A stretch of 24,445 nucleotides of DNA, from positions 1 through 24,445 of the forward strand of contig CAVURW010000021.1 in assembly GCA_963743595.1 (NCBI GenBank). The letters are read 5' to 3'. The notes under the pieces were generated by a model. The model saw only the letters and a list, made by a program, of their open reading frames with translations. It searched no databases and was not told the origin of the DNA. Source of the stretch: CAVURW01 sp963743595 (GTDB lineage: Bacteria; Verrucomicrobiota; Verrucomicrobiia; Methylacidiphilales; UBA1321). Made by a program: the position numbers and the translations under genes. Below, piece by piece: positions 13,901 through 21,878 of this stretch. Position 1 is the first letter of the stretch; each line of letters starts with the position of its first letter.

Positions 13901-15444
13901 TGCCAGGAACGCTGGGCCCGGAGCCAGAGACTGAGCCCCGCGATTTGGGCGGCACGAGGGTCGATATCGATTCCGTGGATGTTCTTCTCAATAATCAGTC
14001 TGGGAACTTCCTTTTGAAGAGCTGAGCTGTCGGCTGAAAAGTCATTTCTCAGCGTCGCGTTATTGAGATCACCCTGACCCACATCTTCAAATGCCTCGGC
14101 ATAGATGATTTCGAAAAGATCGAAGGCATAGAGCCCGAAATGCATTGACCCGCAGGCGGGGTCTAACATGAGAATCTCCCTGGGGTCCTTTAACGGACGA
14201 AACGGGATAAAATGAGGCTGACGGAGTAGTTCTTCCTGAGTGGCGTCAGTCTTTTGATTTTGGAGGGCGTTGCGAAGCCCCGGCCAGAGTTCCCGGAGGG
14301 GAGAGTAATCGGAAATGGATAGGCTGAAATCGGTTTGCGAAGACCGCAAAACTAGTCTGGCGTGAAGGAACAGACAGGTCCAAAGAACACCGGCGTCTCC
14401 GGTCCACGTCTCGCCGGTCTTGTCACGGGCCTCGGCACGAGGGTTGTACTCTTTGTCGACATACTCCTGGGTTGCAAAGCCCCGTCGTTCGATTTCTTCA
14501 TATCCGTTGATGCCATGTGCAAAATCGAATAACTCCTGAATGGCGGGGTTTTCCGGGAGTTTGGAGAAATCGGCTGTCAGGATCACATCCTTCACCCAAG
14601 GCGTCAGGTCCTCTCGTTCTAGGGCGAGGAAAAACTCGTTGGGACGCCGGACCAAATACCGGCACCTCTCTTTCAGGCGCGTTTTCCCTTTGGTCATCTC
14701 ATACCAGATCCGACCCAGGGTGTTATCCGTAAGAAACTCAACGACGTAGCGGGGGGTAAAAAATTGATTGCGGACGGCTAATTCTCGGCTGTTCCGGGGA
14801 GCGGCGGATTCCTCCCGCATCTGCTTTCGCTCCGCTTCATCGTTAAAATATTGGTAGATCCAACCGATGGTTTCATCCTCCTGCCAAATGCTGGAGAGTC
14901 CCTCCTGATTTAGGATTTCTAAAAGCTCTAAGAGCACCGGGCGCCGAGGCCACAGCAGGCTGCTGGGGTGGAGGCGATCAAACAAAACGCCCACCTCCGT
15001 GCCAACTTCATCAAAAAGGCACTCTAGATAGAGCCGATAACCGCCATCGCTCAGCTCCAGAATACCGGGAGCCAATCCGCAGAACTCTTTATAGCCGCTG
15101 GATTGGTCCCCTTTCGAAATACATTGCCTGACAATCTGTCTGGCTTCCATAAGCTTCAACCCGGCGAATCGATTCAGCGTCGTGAAGGTACATTCCCTCA
15201 AAAATGCGGCGATGGCCTCCTGGTTGGATCGGACTTTGGCTCGTTCATGTTGGATGGCGGCGACGATTTGCTCCCGAACATGGCGGCCCTTGCCATCCAG
15301 CGTGGCGTTCGGCTGTTCCGCGATCTCTCCGGAGCTCTCACGGATATCATAGGTCCCCTCCAACTGCTGAGAGTACTCCTCCTCCAGAAGCCGTCTGGCT
15401 TTCTGGGTGGCGCGCTGGATGAGGTTACGGGTGTCTTTATCCAT
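10963..15444 (-). CDS. pglX: BREX adenine-specific DNA methyltransferase PglX
   Basis: A 1493-residue N6-adenine methyltransferase, longer than the roughly 1200 residues usual for type 1 PglX. The N-terminus carries the family block NQFFTPRYVVEFLTDNTLGR near residue 230. The SAM-binding motif is DPACGSMHFG (Asp428 onward; most methylases have Gly-His or Gly-Thr after Ser) with GIDIDPRAAQIAGLSLWLRA further on. The catalytic motif is NPPFGEL (Asn689). Residues about 700-1130 are the target-recognition part and are strikingly A+T-rich compared with both flanks. The C-terminal conserved block begins around VVWGGIVVDDPEHSLDI. In BREX, PglX marks host DNA at an asymmetric site and takes part in restriction. 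It begins 9 bp after brxC. A small repeat-like insertion may lie in frame near residue 1187. Confidence 0.93.
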   Translation of the reverse strand: MDKDTRNLIQRATQKARRLLEEEYSQQLEGTYDIRESSGEIAEQPNATLDGKGRHVREQIVAAIQHERAKVRSNQEAIAAFLRECTFTTLNRFAGLKLMEARQIVRQCISKGDQSSGYKEFCGLAPGILELSDGGYRLYLECLFDEVGTEVGVLFDRLHPSSLLWPRRPVLLELLEILNQEGLSSIWQEDETIGWIYQYFNDEAERKQMREESAAPRNSRELAVRNQFFTPRYVVEFLTDNTLGRIWYEMTKGKTRLKERCRYLVRRPNEFFLALEREDLTPWVKDVILTADFSKLPENPAIQELFDFAHGINGYEEIERRGFATQEYVDKEYNPRAEARDKTGETWTGDAGVLWTCLFLHARLVLRSSQTDFSLSISDYSPLRELWPGLRNALQNQKTDATQEELLRQPHFIPFRPLKDPREILMLDPACGSMHFGLYAFDLFEIIYAEAFEDVGQGDLNNATLRNDFSADSSALQKEVPRLIIEKNIHGIDIDPRAAQIAGLSLWLRAQRSWQVAGVPVAERPKIQKSNVVCAAPMPGEREMLQEFIRNQFPAAEQPAFKFLLERIFDRMKLAGEAGSLLKIEEEIVSAISDAKKLWKQGPRQEQTVLFAPPNERLHQRELNLDLSGITDAEFWVQAEEKIYQALKLYSEQAESALRLRRRLFSADTAQGFAFIDICRKRFDFVLMNPPFGELSKFSKTYAEKAHPDSKGNILAHFIDRLKGLTDPNGKSAAIVSRACFFLISLSNFRISLLGDGLSVEFFADLGDRVLDAMVETAGVIFSRRPPAAAIFSRILTTDQKAIVLEERCKLLGSGTLSESCFIISTKSFNKLKGSPYVYWITVDVIDILSRFPLLEEYSEIRVGLQTGDDERFLRLWTEIDPKALIQSESDVGTWAWYSKTDEASAFAASIHLVVNWMDKGLEIKASHVARGDSSSRYVMSESTYFRPGISYMLRSFRLIPYIVPRSVIPTAGRSQVFPRQGKETWVLALLASNLASSVARFRGEMFLRPKFQNSMVCCVPYVEPCEELDSLLKQQISLEVNNLRRFLSTCEECIEFSSPSTKTETGKYRINRSSLLGRKFDLLIASAYGLSERQLTVLERDLLESIPQSDSPREHDGDCDPTEINHTSNSEGRYASLASYWIGVVFGRWDLRVALEDQQNTETVDPFAPLPACPRGMLQGTDGLPLSTGEGRKLRAEGEYPLDVVWGGIVVDDPEHSLDIIKHVRAVLQVFWKNRAEAIETEACEILGIKSLREWFSNPNGFFADHLKRYSKSRRQAPIYWPFSTPSGSYTVWVYHHRFTPDTFYRIRELVDDKLRHEERQFLNAKEEAGENPNTRQAKELAQRQKFLEELKAFQAEIIRVAPLWNPNLNDGVIINFAPFHRLIAHTKWRKDVTACWETLVSGEYDWAHLALHLWPERVIPKCATDRSLAIAHGLDEVLWEPDPAREGKYRPKTVEKHELAQLIASRTNPAVKAALNSTSAVPSTNPRRRRK
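11871..11892. repeat. REP-like palindrome inside pglX
   Basis: CCTCCCC (11871-11877) and GGGGAAG (11886-11892) form a 7-bp stem with one G-T pair and an 8-base loop. The surrounding minus-strand DNA encodes LPLSTGEGRKLRAEGEYPL, a peptide type produced when CCCC...GGGG dispersed palindromes are read through. It lies in frame in pglX just before a conserved block. Confidence 0.4.
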
Positions 15445-15453
15445 GGCAGGGCT

Positions 15454-18400
15454 TTATTGAATCAGGACCTTCTTGCCTTGGTTAATCTGCAAGACGATTT
15501 CCTCACGCAACCCCTCAAGGGCGGAATCGAGCTGTTCAACGGTTTCAATACCGGATTTGAAACCAGCTCCGAGTTGAATCTTCACCAACCGGTTACCGTC
15601 CACAATTCGCATCATGCTTTCGATCGCCCGGTTTAGGCGGGATTCGCAAGCTTCCGTTTCTGAGCGAATCTGAGGGATGGGCTCTGTGAGGGATGCGATT
15701 TGGGCGAGAGACTCCAGCGGCGCGCCGATGTCCTTTTGTTGATCCGGGGTGAGGGCTGGCCAGGCGGTGTGTGCCCGTAAAATCTCCAGCGCGGAGATGT
15801 ACGCGGCTTGCCGCTGCTGGCTGGCTTCCTGATGGCGGGCGGTGAATGTCTGTTCTAATTCCCGGGTCGTTTGGTCAATGGCTGGGAAGTCCTGGAAAAA
15901 GGTCTCCCGCTGCATCAGGTCCACTAGTCGGGCGTGAGCATCCCGTATGGACTGGGGAAGGTCTGGTTCTTGGGCTAGGAAGGGCCAGTTTTGACGCAGC
16001 GCCCGGCCTGCCCGTTCCCAATCGTGCAAGCGGGGCTCGGTGAGAGCTTGCTTAAGATCGTGGCCTCGGCGGATGCCCTCTTTGATCTTCGAATATGAAC
16101 TATTGAAGGCCACAACCGCCTTTTCGTCACCACCGCTGCGAATGCCGGAAATCTCATTAAGACATTCCGCCAGCAACTGCGAACCAGGCAATCGGTGAGT
16201 CAGCATCCTATCATGCTCCGGCTTGATCTCCGCCTCCACCGTGGCAATGGAATCCCGAATCGCGTTGGCCAGAACGCCCAGGCTGATTTCGGGAACTTCC
16301 TTGCCAAATACGGTTTGGTAATGAGTCGAAACTTGAGCAAGCTCAGCAAAGCTAAGGCCAGTCTGTTTCGGTCGGAAGGAGGAGCCGCGAAAGAGGTTAT
16401 TGTTGGTGAACATTCGCTCCGCCTCAGGAGTGAGTGCCGAATCGATGGCTTGGCCCTGGCTGGTGGCCTCAACTAATCCGGCCCGGAGAAGGCTGGCGAC
16501 GAACAAACGGACGGCATCGAACTCCCAGCCGAAGGGTTCCTTCAGGAATTCATCTGTCAGGTACTTTCCGGTGGCGGCTTCACCATAGGAGGTGCGACCT
16601 TTGATTCGGGTAAGAACTTCAAAAAGGGGCCCTGAATCGACGACGAAGGCTGCCCTGTTTCCCTGAACCTGGGTCAATTCGAGATCGGTAAAAACGGGGG
16701 GCAGGCCACGCAAGTTTTCAGTGGTCAACAACGCTTTCAGGTCCTGTGACTTGACCTTCGCGGCACCCTCCGAGAATCGATGGAAAACGGTGGGAAGAAC
16801 GGTGGCTGAGGACCGATTCCACAGCGGGCTTAATCTCTGAGTGCTCCTGGCCCGGACTGCGGTCATTGCCCCGAAAGTAGACGGTGCCGTTGAGCAGCTC
16901 TCTTTTGATTAGCTGTCGGAGATTAATCGAGATACTGGCGAGCCGCCGCTTTTCTTCTCCGATGAGCCGCGCTTCATCTGTCGTCTGGGACGTGCGCTCC
17001 TTTTTCTTCAATATTTCACTCGAGCGGAAATGTTCACGAACTTCCTTAACGATGGTGTTATTGGAGGTGGCTACCCAAAAGACGCCCTTCTGGTCTGTCT
17101 GGCTACGTGCCCGCATTTCTGCCTGTTGGCCGGGAAGATCGGTGGTATCACTGGCAAAGGAGATGTAGAAGGGAATGTCCCCGTCTCCAACTAACAGCCG
17201 GGTGTTGAAAAAGAGGTCTGCTTTGAACTGTTTGGTGGATTCCAGGAGGAAGCTGGGCTGAGGATCCCAGAGTTCTTTGATAACATCTCCAAGAATCCGG
17301 TTTTCATCTGCTGGCTGTGGGGAAACCTGTGCACGTGTCCTTTCCCAATCATCTTCAGCGGGGGTTTGTATGCGAAAGCCATCGTCTCCCCGGCGAATAA
17401 AGTGGCCATTGACGAGTTGCTCGACAGCGTCTTTAACAGATTGAAGAACCGAGTTCGAATCAACCGTGGGGTGCAGAACTGCGGCAAGGTTTTGTTCGGT
17501 TCGGTGGACACTTTTAACGAATTGGAGAAGGCAAATGGCCTTGGCAACTTTCTGCGCGGTAGCATCCAGCTTCCTGCCTATATCTTGGATCTTGCCCCGA
17601 ATTTCGGACGATATGTTGCCGTCAATCAAGTCGTAGATTTGGTCGATCGTGGCGAGAACGCCGAGGGGCTTGCTGGCTGAGGTCGGTTTTCGGATTGATG
17701 AGGAGTTGCTGCGCGATCTTAATGATGGTGCGGTTGGCTCCTCCGACATGGGCACTAACGCCTCCCTGGGTGCGAAGTCCGGAGATGATCTGAATGATGA
17801 GATCGATCTGGTATGGAAGCAGTGGGTAAAGTTCTATGAAACGCTCACCCGTTAACTCCGGCAGACGGATATCAGCGGTGACCCGGGTTTGCTCGGTCAA
17901 ACGCGCACGATGGGCTTCAAAGATTTTCCGGAGTTCCGCTTCACCTGCCGCATTTTTAGAAAGGATGCGCTTGCTGGTGACTTCGGAAATATCGGATGGC
18001 TCTAGGTGGACCTGAAGAGGAAATCGATCCATAACACGAGCCAACTCGACTCGCCGATCACCCAATCCACTCACCAACTCTGTGAGCTTTTCCTGGGATG
18101 TTACCACGAACCACATCTTGCCACGACCCACCCGACCTAATCCCTGAACGACTGCCTGAAGGTCCAACATTTTTTGAACGTCACGAGCGACAAATTGGCC
18201 AACTTCGTCCACGACAAAGATCAGGTTATGACCAGGCCTGCGGCGTTCCATGAGCAGTTTGCAACGTTCAGCTAAAAGACCGGCGTTCACATCAGATCGA
18301 TTCTTGGCGGCTTGCGACCAAGTCTCCTTGCTGGGAAATCGGAGGGGCTCCAGTTCGTGCATTACCGTGCTGGCTTCAGCCAGGGCGAAGGCAGGCATGG

Positions 18401-18986
18401 TCTTGCCGGAATCCCAATCTTTCGAAAACTTAGCTCGGTACAAGTCGCAAAAACGGGGAAGCAGGTCTGTGCGCTCGAGCTCAATCTCCAAATCGGCCAG
18501 GTCGAGATCCATGGCGTAACCCAAGGTTTTAAGGAAGAGCTTGTAGACAATCTCACTCAGATTCTGGTTTCCGGATCGGGAGCTCCTCTCAGTAGAAACG
18601 TCGAAAATGACGGATGTCGTGGGGATGTGTTCAGAAATGTTCTTCAGAACCACTTGAATCTTGTTATCGGCCAATTGCTTACCCACTAAATCCGCAGCCT
18701 GATCTCCCAGAAGGTCTTCATTCCTGAGCGCCATTCCCAAAAGTTTTGCGAAACTGGATTTACCCGAGCCGAAGAAACCAGAAACCCAAACGGCTATTCC
18801 TTCATGAGGTTTGTTTGGAGTCTCATAATATCGCTCTAAGACTTGAGTGTAATGACGTTTGATGGAATCAGTAGCGACGTACTCGCTGATTTCGTCGCGG
18901 ATGATCTGCTTATCGACTTGATCCACCTTAATAACTTCCTCGATGGAGCGATCAATCCGACCTTCAAAAAGTTCACGTATGTTCAT
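15454..18986 (-). CDS. brxC: BREX ATPase BrxC, reading frame broken twice
   Basis: BrxC is a large P-loop ATPase of about 1200 residues; this region encodes about 1176 once two breaks are repaired. The first piece (18986 to about 17670) has Walker A SGFFGSGKSSFA (residues 70-77) and Walker B LIFVVDEVGQF (Asp260-Glu261), and ends in the family stretch HVGGANRTIIKIAQQLLINP. The second piece continues with GVLATIDQIYDLIDGNIS, and the third with VLPTVFHRFSEGAAKVKSQ. Each switch is one base forward, so one base is extra each time: probably in the G4 run at 17665-17668 and near 16801-16806. No motif of programmed frameshifting is visible. Either the assembly has indels or the gene is a pseudogene. 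It begins 1 bp after brxB and ends 9 bp before pglX. Confidence 0.88.
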
Positions 18987-18987
18987 G

Positions 18988-19578
18988 CTAAAAAATCTTT
19001 GGTCTGTAATTGGCTTCTGGATCGTGGGCTCCCATAAAACTGAGTCCGGTCACGCCATCAAATGTCCCAGGATAGAACAGAACTCCCGGGAGTTCCGTTG
19101 TACCCATGAGCTGCTCACAGATGGCGGAGGTTCGGTAGAATGGAAACAGCGATCCGGCGCGCACCATGAAAAACAGATCCCGTGTTGGGTCGCCATCCTT
19201 TGGTAAACGTGAAGTGATCTCGGTGGTAAACGCACCCACTCCTGAAGCGTCGGATCCTAAAATTGTGCAGAGTGTCTCGAGCATCTTAGGAATACCCGCC
19301 GAAAGTTCAGCACCTGATATTTGCTGGAGCGTGAGCCTTTGGCTTTCGAGAACCTTAGCAAGGCACTCGGATAAGGAGATTCGAGTAACCCGTTTTCCGT
19401 CCCGCTCCAGACGAGTCGCCAGCAAAGCAAACTCCCTCCTCGCGGCCAGTTCTTCTTCCGGGGGATAATGGAAGATGGCATAGGGCATATTGTCATAGGC
19501 GCTGATCGCCTTGCGCGGATCAGTTAATTTCAGGATTGGCTCCAGATTCCTGGTGAGTCGTTGCTTCCACTCACTCAT
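18988..19578 (-). CDS. brxB: BREX protein BrxB (DUF1788)
   Basis: A 196-residue DUF1788 protein. The N-terminus (WKQRLTRNLEPILK), the central acidic-helical part, and the end RAGSLFPFYRTSAICEQL followed by LPGVLFYPGTFDGVTGLSFM are typical of BrxB. It is a small cytoplasmic core component required in type 1 BREX; its biochemical role is not established. The ATG overlaps the end of brxA by 8 bp and AGGAG lies at a proper distance upstream. One base separates its stop from the brxC start, so it is in the middle of a coupled series. The frame is intact. Confidence 0.9.
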   Translation of the reverse strand: MSEWKQRLTRNLEPILKLTDPRKAISAYDNMPYAIFHYPPEEELAARREFALLATRLERDGKRVTRISLSECLAKVLESQRLTLQQISGAELSAGIPKMLETLCTILGSDASGVGAFTTEITSRLPKDGDPTRDLFFMVRAGSLFPFYRTSAICEQLMGTTELPGVLFYPGTFDGVTGLSFMGAHDPEANYRPKIF

Positions 19579-20341
19579 GGGTAATGCTCCTGATGAAACT
19601 CATGCGATCCTTATAAGGTAACTGGAGCTGGGAAAGCGATCCAGCGGTTTGGTAATGCAATTTCTGAAATTGGTGAAGTTCCAGCATTTCTCTTTCAACC
19701 TCGGATGGTGTGAGGAGGAAAAGACGCCATCGCGGGTCGTTGACAATCGCGTAGGCATTCGGAACCTGACCATAAAGATCGTAAAGTGCCCAGAGAAAAG
19801 CAGAAGAAGGAACGTGGGTATTGGTGAAACTCCTCAATACTTTGCCCTTTAACAGCCCAAGATCGGATGACATTCGCAGAAGATCTCTACTGCCTCTTTT
19901 CAATCCGTATTCCGACACTTCGCGATCATGCAGATCGGAAATAATCGCCCGAAAGAATGGCTCGACCTGAGTAGAGTTGAGTATCCTTGCCCCTTTTGAG
20001 TAAGAGGAAAAAAGCCACTCAGTAATGAATCGAAAAAACAGGCGATCCGTATGTTGTAACTGCCACAACAGGAACCATTTCCATTCCCTTAAAGGAAGTT
20101 TTGACTTTGCCAAGATGTAGAGCGGTTCAATGACCATTTGGTCTTGAAATCGGCTATTGAGGGTCGTGATAATTTCTTTGAGCCACGCCGCATTTCGAAG
20201 TCCGAGACTATTGGATTCGACAACCTTGGCAAAGTTGGCGCGAATGGATTGCGTTTCATCCCAGGCTGACATGATTTGGTAAGTCTCAGCAGCAAGAACT
20301 CCTTTCCTAATAAGGCGAGTGGAACTGCTCGGCTGTGTCAT
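19571..20341 (-). CDS. brxA: BREX protein BrxA (DUF1819)
   Basis: A 256-residue DUF1819 family protein. The start region RLIRKGVLAAETYQIMSAWD, with the Arg-x-Asn-pattern helix (SIRANFAKVVESNSLG) after it, and the end DPRWRLFLLTPSEVEREM are characteristic. BrxA is a small, mainly helical protein reported to resemble RNA-polymerase-associated factors in fold and to bind DNA. It belongs to the core set of most BREX types. It begins with an ATGA overlap with the upstream brxE-like gene and has GGGGAG immediately before the ATG. The frame is intact and the length is normal for the family. Confidence 0.9.
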   Translation of the reverse strand: MTQPSSSTRLIRKGVLAAETYQIMSAWDETQSIRANFAKVVESNSLGLRNAAWLKEIITTLNSRFQDQMVIEPLYILAKSKLPLREWKWFLLWQLQHTDRLFFRFITEWLFSSYSKGARILNSTQVEPFFRAIISDLHDREVSEYGLKRGSRDLLRMSSDLGLLKGKVLRSFTNTHVPSSAFLWALYDLYGQVPNAYAIVNDPRWRLFLLTPSEVEREMLELHQFQKLHYQTAGSLSQLQLPYKDRMSFIRSITHE

Positions 20342-20910
20342 GCTCCCCTTCTCAGCGATACGATTGGCAGCCGAAAGGAGCCGGGTTCGATTTGGACGAA
20401 AGCCGCCGTCAATAAGGAAATGGTTTCATCCGAGATGGACCCGATCTCTGGCAATAGAATCGATTTTCCCTCTGGCCCGAGTTTTAGCTTAGTTGCTGTA
20501 TTAAGGGAAGTCTTAGAAACCACTTGGTGATCCAGAAGGAATTGGCCCAGGGAATCTTGAAGGGACATCCTTTCAAGATCGTGGAAGAGGTCCAACCAAT
20601 CCCGACTTTCTCGCGACCAGCCCAGCAGGGATTCGTCGAACGCCTGCTCGATAACTGCGGGGAGAGACCAAAGGGAAAAGGTGTCGGCGGGATTAAAGAA
20701 GTCCGCTGATCTTCTGGACGCGACTGCTAATATGGAACGGGCTCTTGCATAAACTTCGGTTCTGGGAAATCCGCGTACGAACACCTTTGGCCCCAGAGTC
20801 GATAGTAGACCTGTGGAGTTCCACCAATCGGCGACGTCTTTCTCGCCAAATCGACCAATAATGAGGCGGCATTTGAATAGAAGCTCGAAATTGACGTCTG
20901 AACTTGGCAT
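20338..20910 (-). CDS. brxE: BrxE-like BREX accessory protein
   Basis: First gene of the operon, 190 residues. It reads FKCRLIIGRFGEKDVADWWN, then GFPRTEVYARARSILAVASR and TFSLWSLPAVIEQAFDE. I recognise this as the BrxE style (Gly-Glu-Lys ... Trp-Trp near the start, a 'Leu-Trp-x-Leu-Pro' block in the centre), and it is placed directly before brxA as in type 6 loci. There is no catalytic motif and no known activity for the family. The start is well supported by GGAG seven bases upstream of the ATG. The identification rests on remembered sequence resemblance plus position, so it needs a profile search. If correct, it makes the locus a mixture of type 6 (BrxE) and type 1 (BrxL) traits. Confidence 0.65.
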   Translation of the reverse strand: MPSSDVNFELLFKCRLIIGRFGEKDVADWWNSTGLLSTLGPKVFVRGFPRTEVYARARSILAVASRRSADFFNPADTFSLWSLPAVIEQAFDESLLGWSRESRDWLDLFHDLERMSLQDSLGQFLLDHQVVSKTSLNTATKLKLGPEGKSILLPEIGSISDETISLLTAAFVQIEPGSFRLPIVSLRRGA

Positions 20911-21019
20911 GGGGTAACTCCAAATCAGGTTAGATGATTACCACGAAATGTCAGTTATTTTGATTCCTGAATGGGGTTCTTTCAGATTGAAGTCCTTGTT
21001 TCTTGGAGCGTGCCTCAAA

Positions 21020-21050
21020 GAGATACGATGGGACACTTTGCGACTGTCAA
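21020..21050 (-). promoter_or_regulatory. Candidate promoter of the BREX operon
   Basis: On the minus strand a perfect TTGACA (plus 21045-21050) lies just after the stop of the upstream small gene. TATCTC (plus 21020-21025), a weak -10, follows at a 19-base spacing. The roughly 110-bp leader before the brxE-like ATG has no obvious gene. The -35 is good and the -10 and spacing are poor. Confidence 0.35.
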
Positions 21051-21507
21051 GCTAAAATACTAAGGTCACTGAAGCCAATCTTAAAAGTGCTGCGGCCTCC
21101 ACGGGAGGGACCACGGGCGCGGGTGGGGCGGGAAGCCAAGCGGTTCGGGCTGACGGCGCTCTCATTGATAACTTGATCAGTTGCGTTGCGAAACAATTCC
21201 AGTCTCGACTTAGTCTGATCGTCACTAGGCAAACCAGAAATGAGAGCATAATAAACCTTGGTGAGCTTCTCACGGAGCTGGTCGAGTAAATCCTCGGCGG
21301 CAATGGCTGGGTTATTGGATGGAACGTTAAAGGTCGTACAGAGCTCCGCGAGGTGCTGGTCTGGCATTAGAAACGTGGTCGCACTGACTTCGAAATCGAG
21401 CAGGCGATTGATCACGGATTGGTATTCAGCCTCAGGTGAGAGGTCTTCGGAAACAGGACGGTTTCGGTCAGAGTGAACTCATTCTTAATTTTATTAATTT
21501 TCTCCAT
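21047..21507 (-). CDS. Small hypothetical protein, frame broken near its N-terminus
   Basis: The ATG at 21507 follows the upstream gene's stop by 2 bp and begins MEKINKIKNEFTLTE, but that frame stops after 31 codons. The longer frame (ending at 21047) has only a GTG at 21415 as start, yet it is open upstream in a way that continues the first frame if one A is restored in the AAA run at minus 21464-21462. The joined product would be 153 residues: N-terminal part, then RPVSEDLSPEAEYQSVINRL, a helical body, and an Arg/Gly/Pro-rich C-terminal tail (RPTRARGPSRGGR). I recognise no family. It lies between the relaxase gene and the BREX promoter and could be an element protein or a local regulator. 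Confidence 0.5.
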
Positions 21508-21509
21508 GA

Positions 21510-21872
21510 TTATCTATCGTTAGGAATCACCTCGATATTGCAGATAAAGGGAGCCGAGCCTGATAACCCATAGTAACGGGCTTCCACAGCGATTACAGAA
21601 ACCAGCTCTGCTTTACGCAAGTGAGGGATCAGCTCGAAAAGACGCCAGCCCAAGAGCCGGACTTCATGAGTGGAAAAGAAGAACGTGAACCTGTCGACTG
21701 GCTCATTAGAAGCAAGCGCAGCGGATGGATTCTTTTCGAGGCTAAAATGCAGGAGATGAGCGTAGGGAAAACCGTGAACCCGACCCGTGCTCGTCATGAA
21801 ATCGACGATTAGTGATGAGGATCGGTAGTGAATGACACATTTGGGTACTTCGGCATCTGCTGGATTCGGCAT
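21510..21872 (-). CDS. Hypothetical protein following the relaxase (120 aa)
   Basis: The frame opens with TTG at 21878, directly after the relaxase stop, but the ATG at 21872 is a more ordinary start and gives 120 residues. The protein reads as a compact alpha/beta fold (VIHYRSSSLIVDFMTSTGR, FTFFFSTHEVRLLGW, ending in CNIEVIPNDR). No signal, membrane segment or known motif is seen. It is packed between the relaxase stop (6 bp) and the next ATG (2 bp), so it is probably translated from the same transcript as the relaxase. The function is unknown, and association with transfer is only by position. Confidence 0.55.
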   Translation of the reverse strand: MPNPADAEVPKCVIHYRSSSLIVDFMTSTGRVHGFPYAHLLHFSLEKNPSAALASNEPVDRFTFFFSTHEVRLLGWRLFELIPHLRKAELVSVIAVEARYYGLSGSAPFICNIEVIPNDR

Positions 21873-21878
21873 AAACAA

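Noticed and set aside
13432..14025. Plus-strand open frame of 197 codons, antisense to pglX
   Set aside because: It lies wholly inside the conserved pglX methyltransferase core on the other strand and its protein has no coherent domain, so it is a shadow frame.
15103..15636. Plus-strand open frame of 177 codons across the pglX/brxC junction
   Set aside because: It crosses the boundary of two well-supported minus-strand genes and its sequence is unlike any folded family.
16780..17700. Programmed ribosomal frameshifting in brxC
   Set aside because: Neither site has a slippery heptamer or an obvious stimulator, two shifts in one gene would be needed, and similar one-base breaks occur in unrelated genes nearby.
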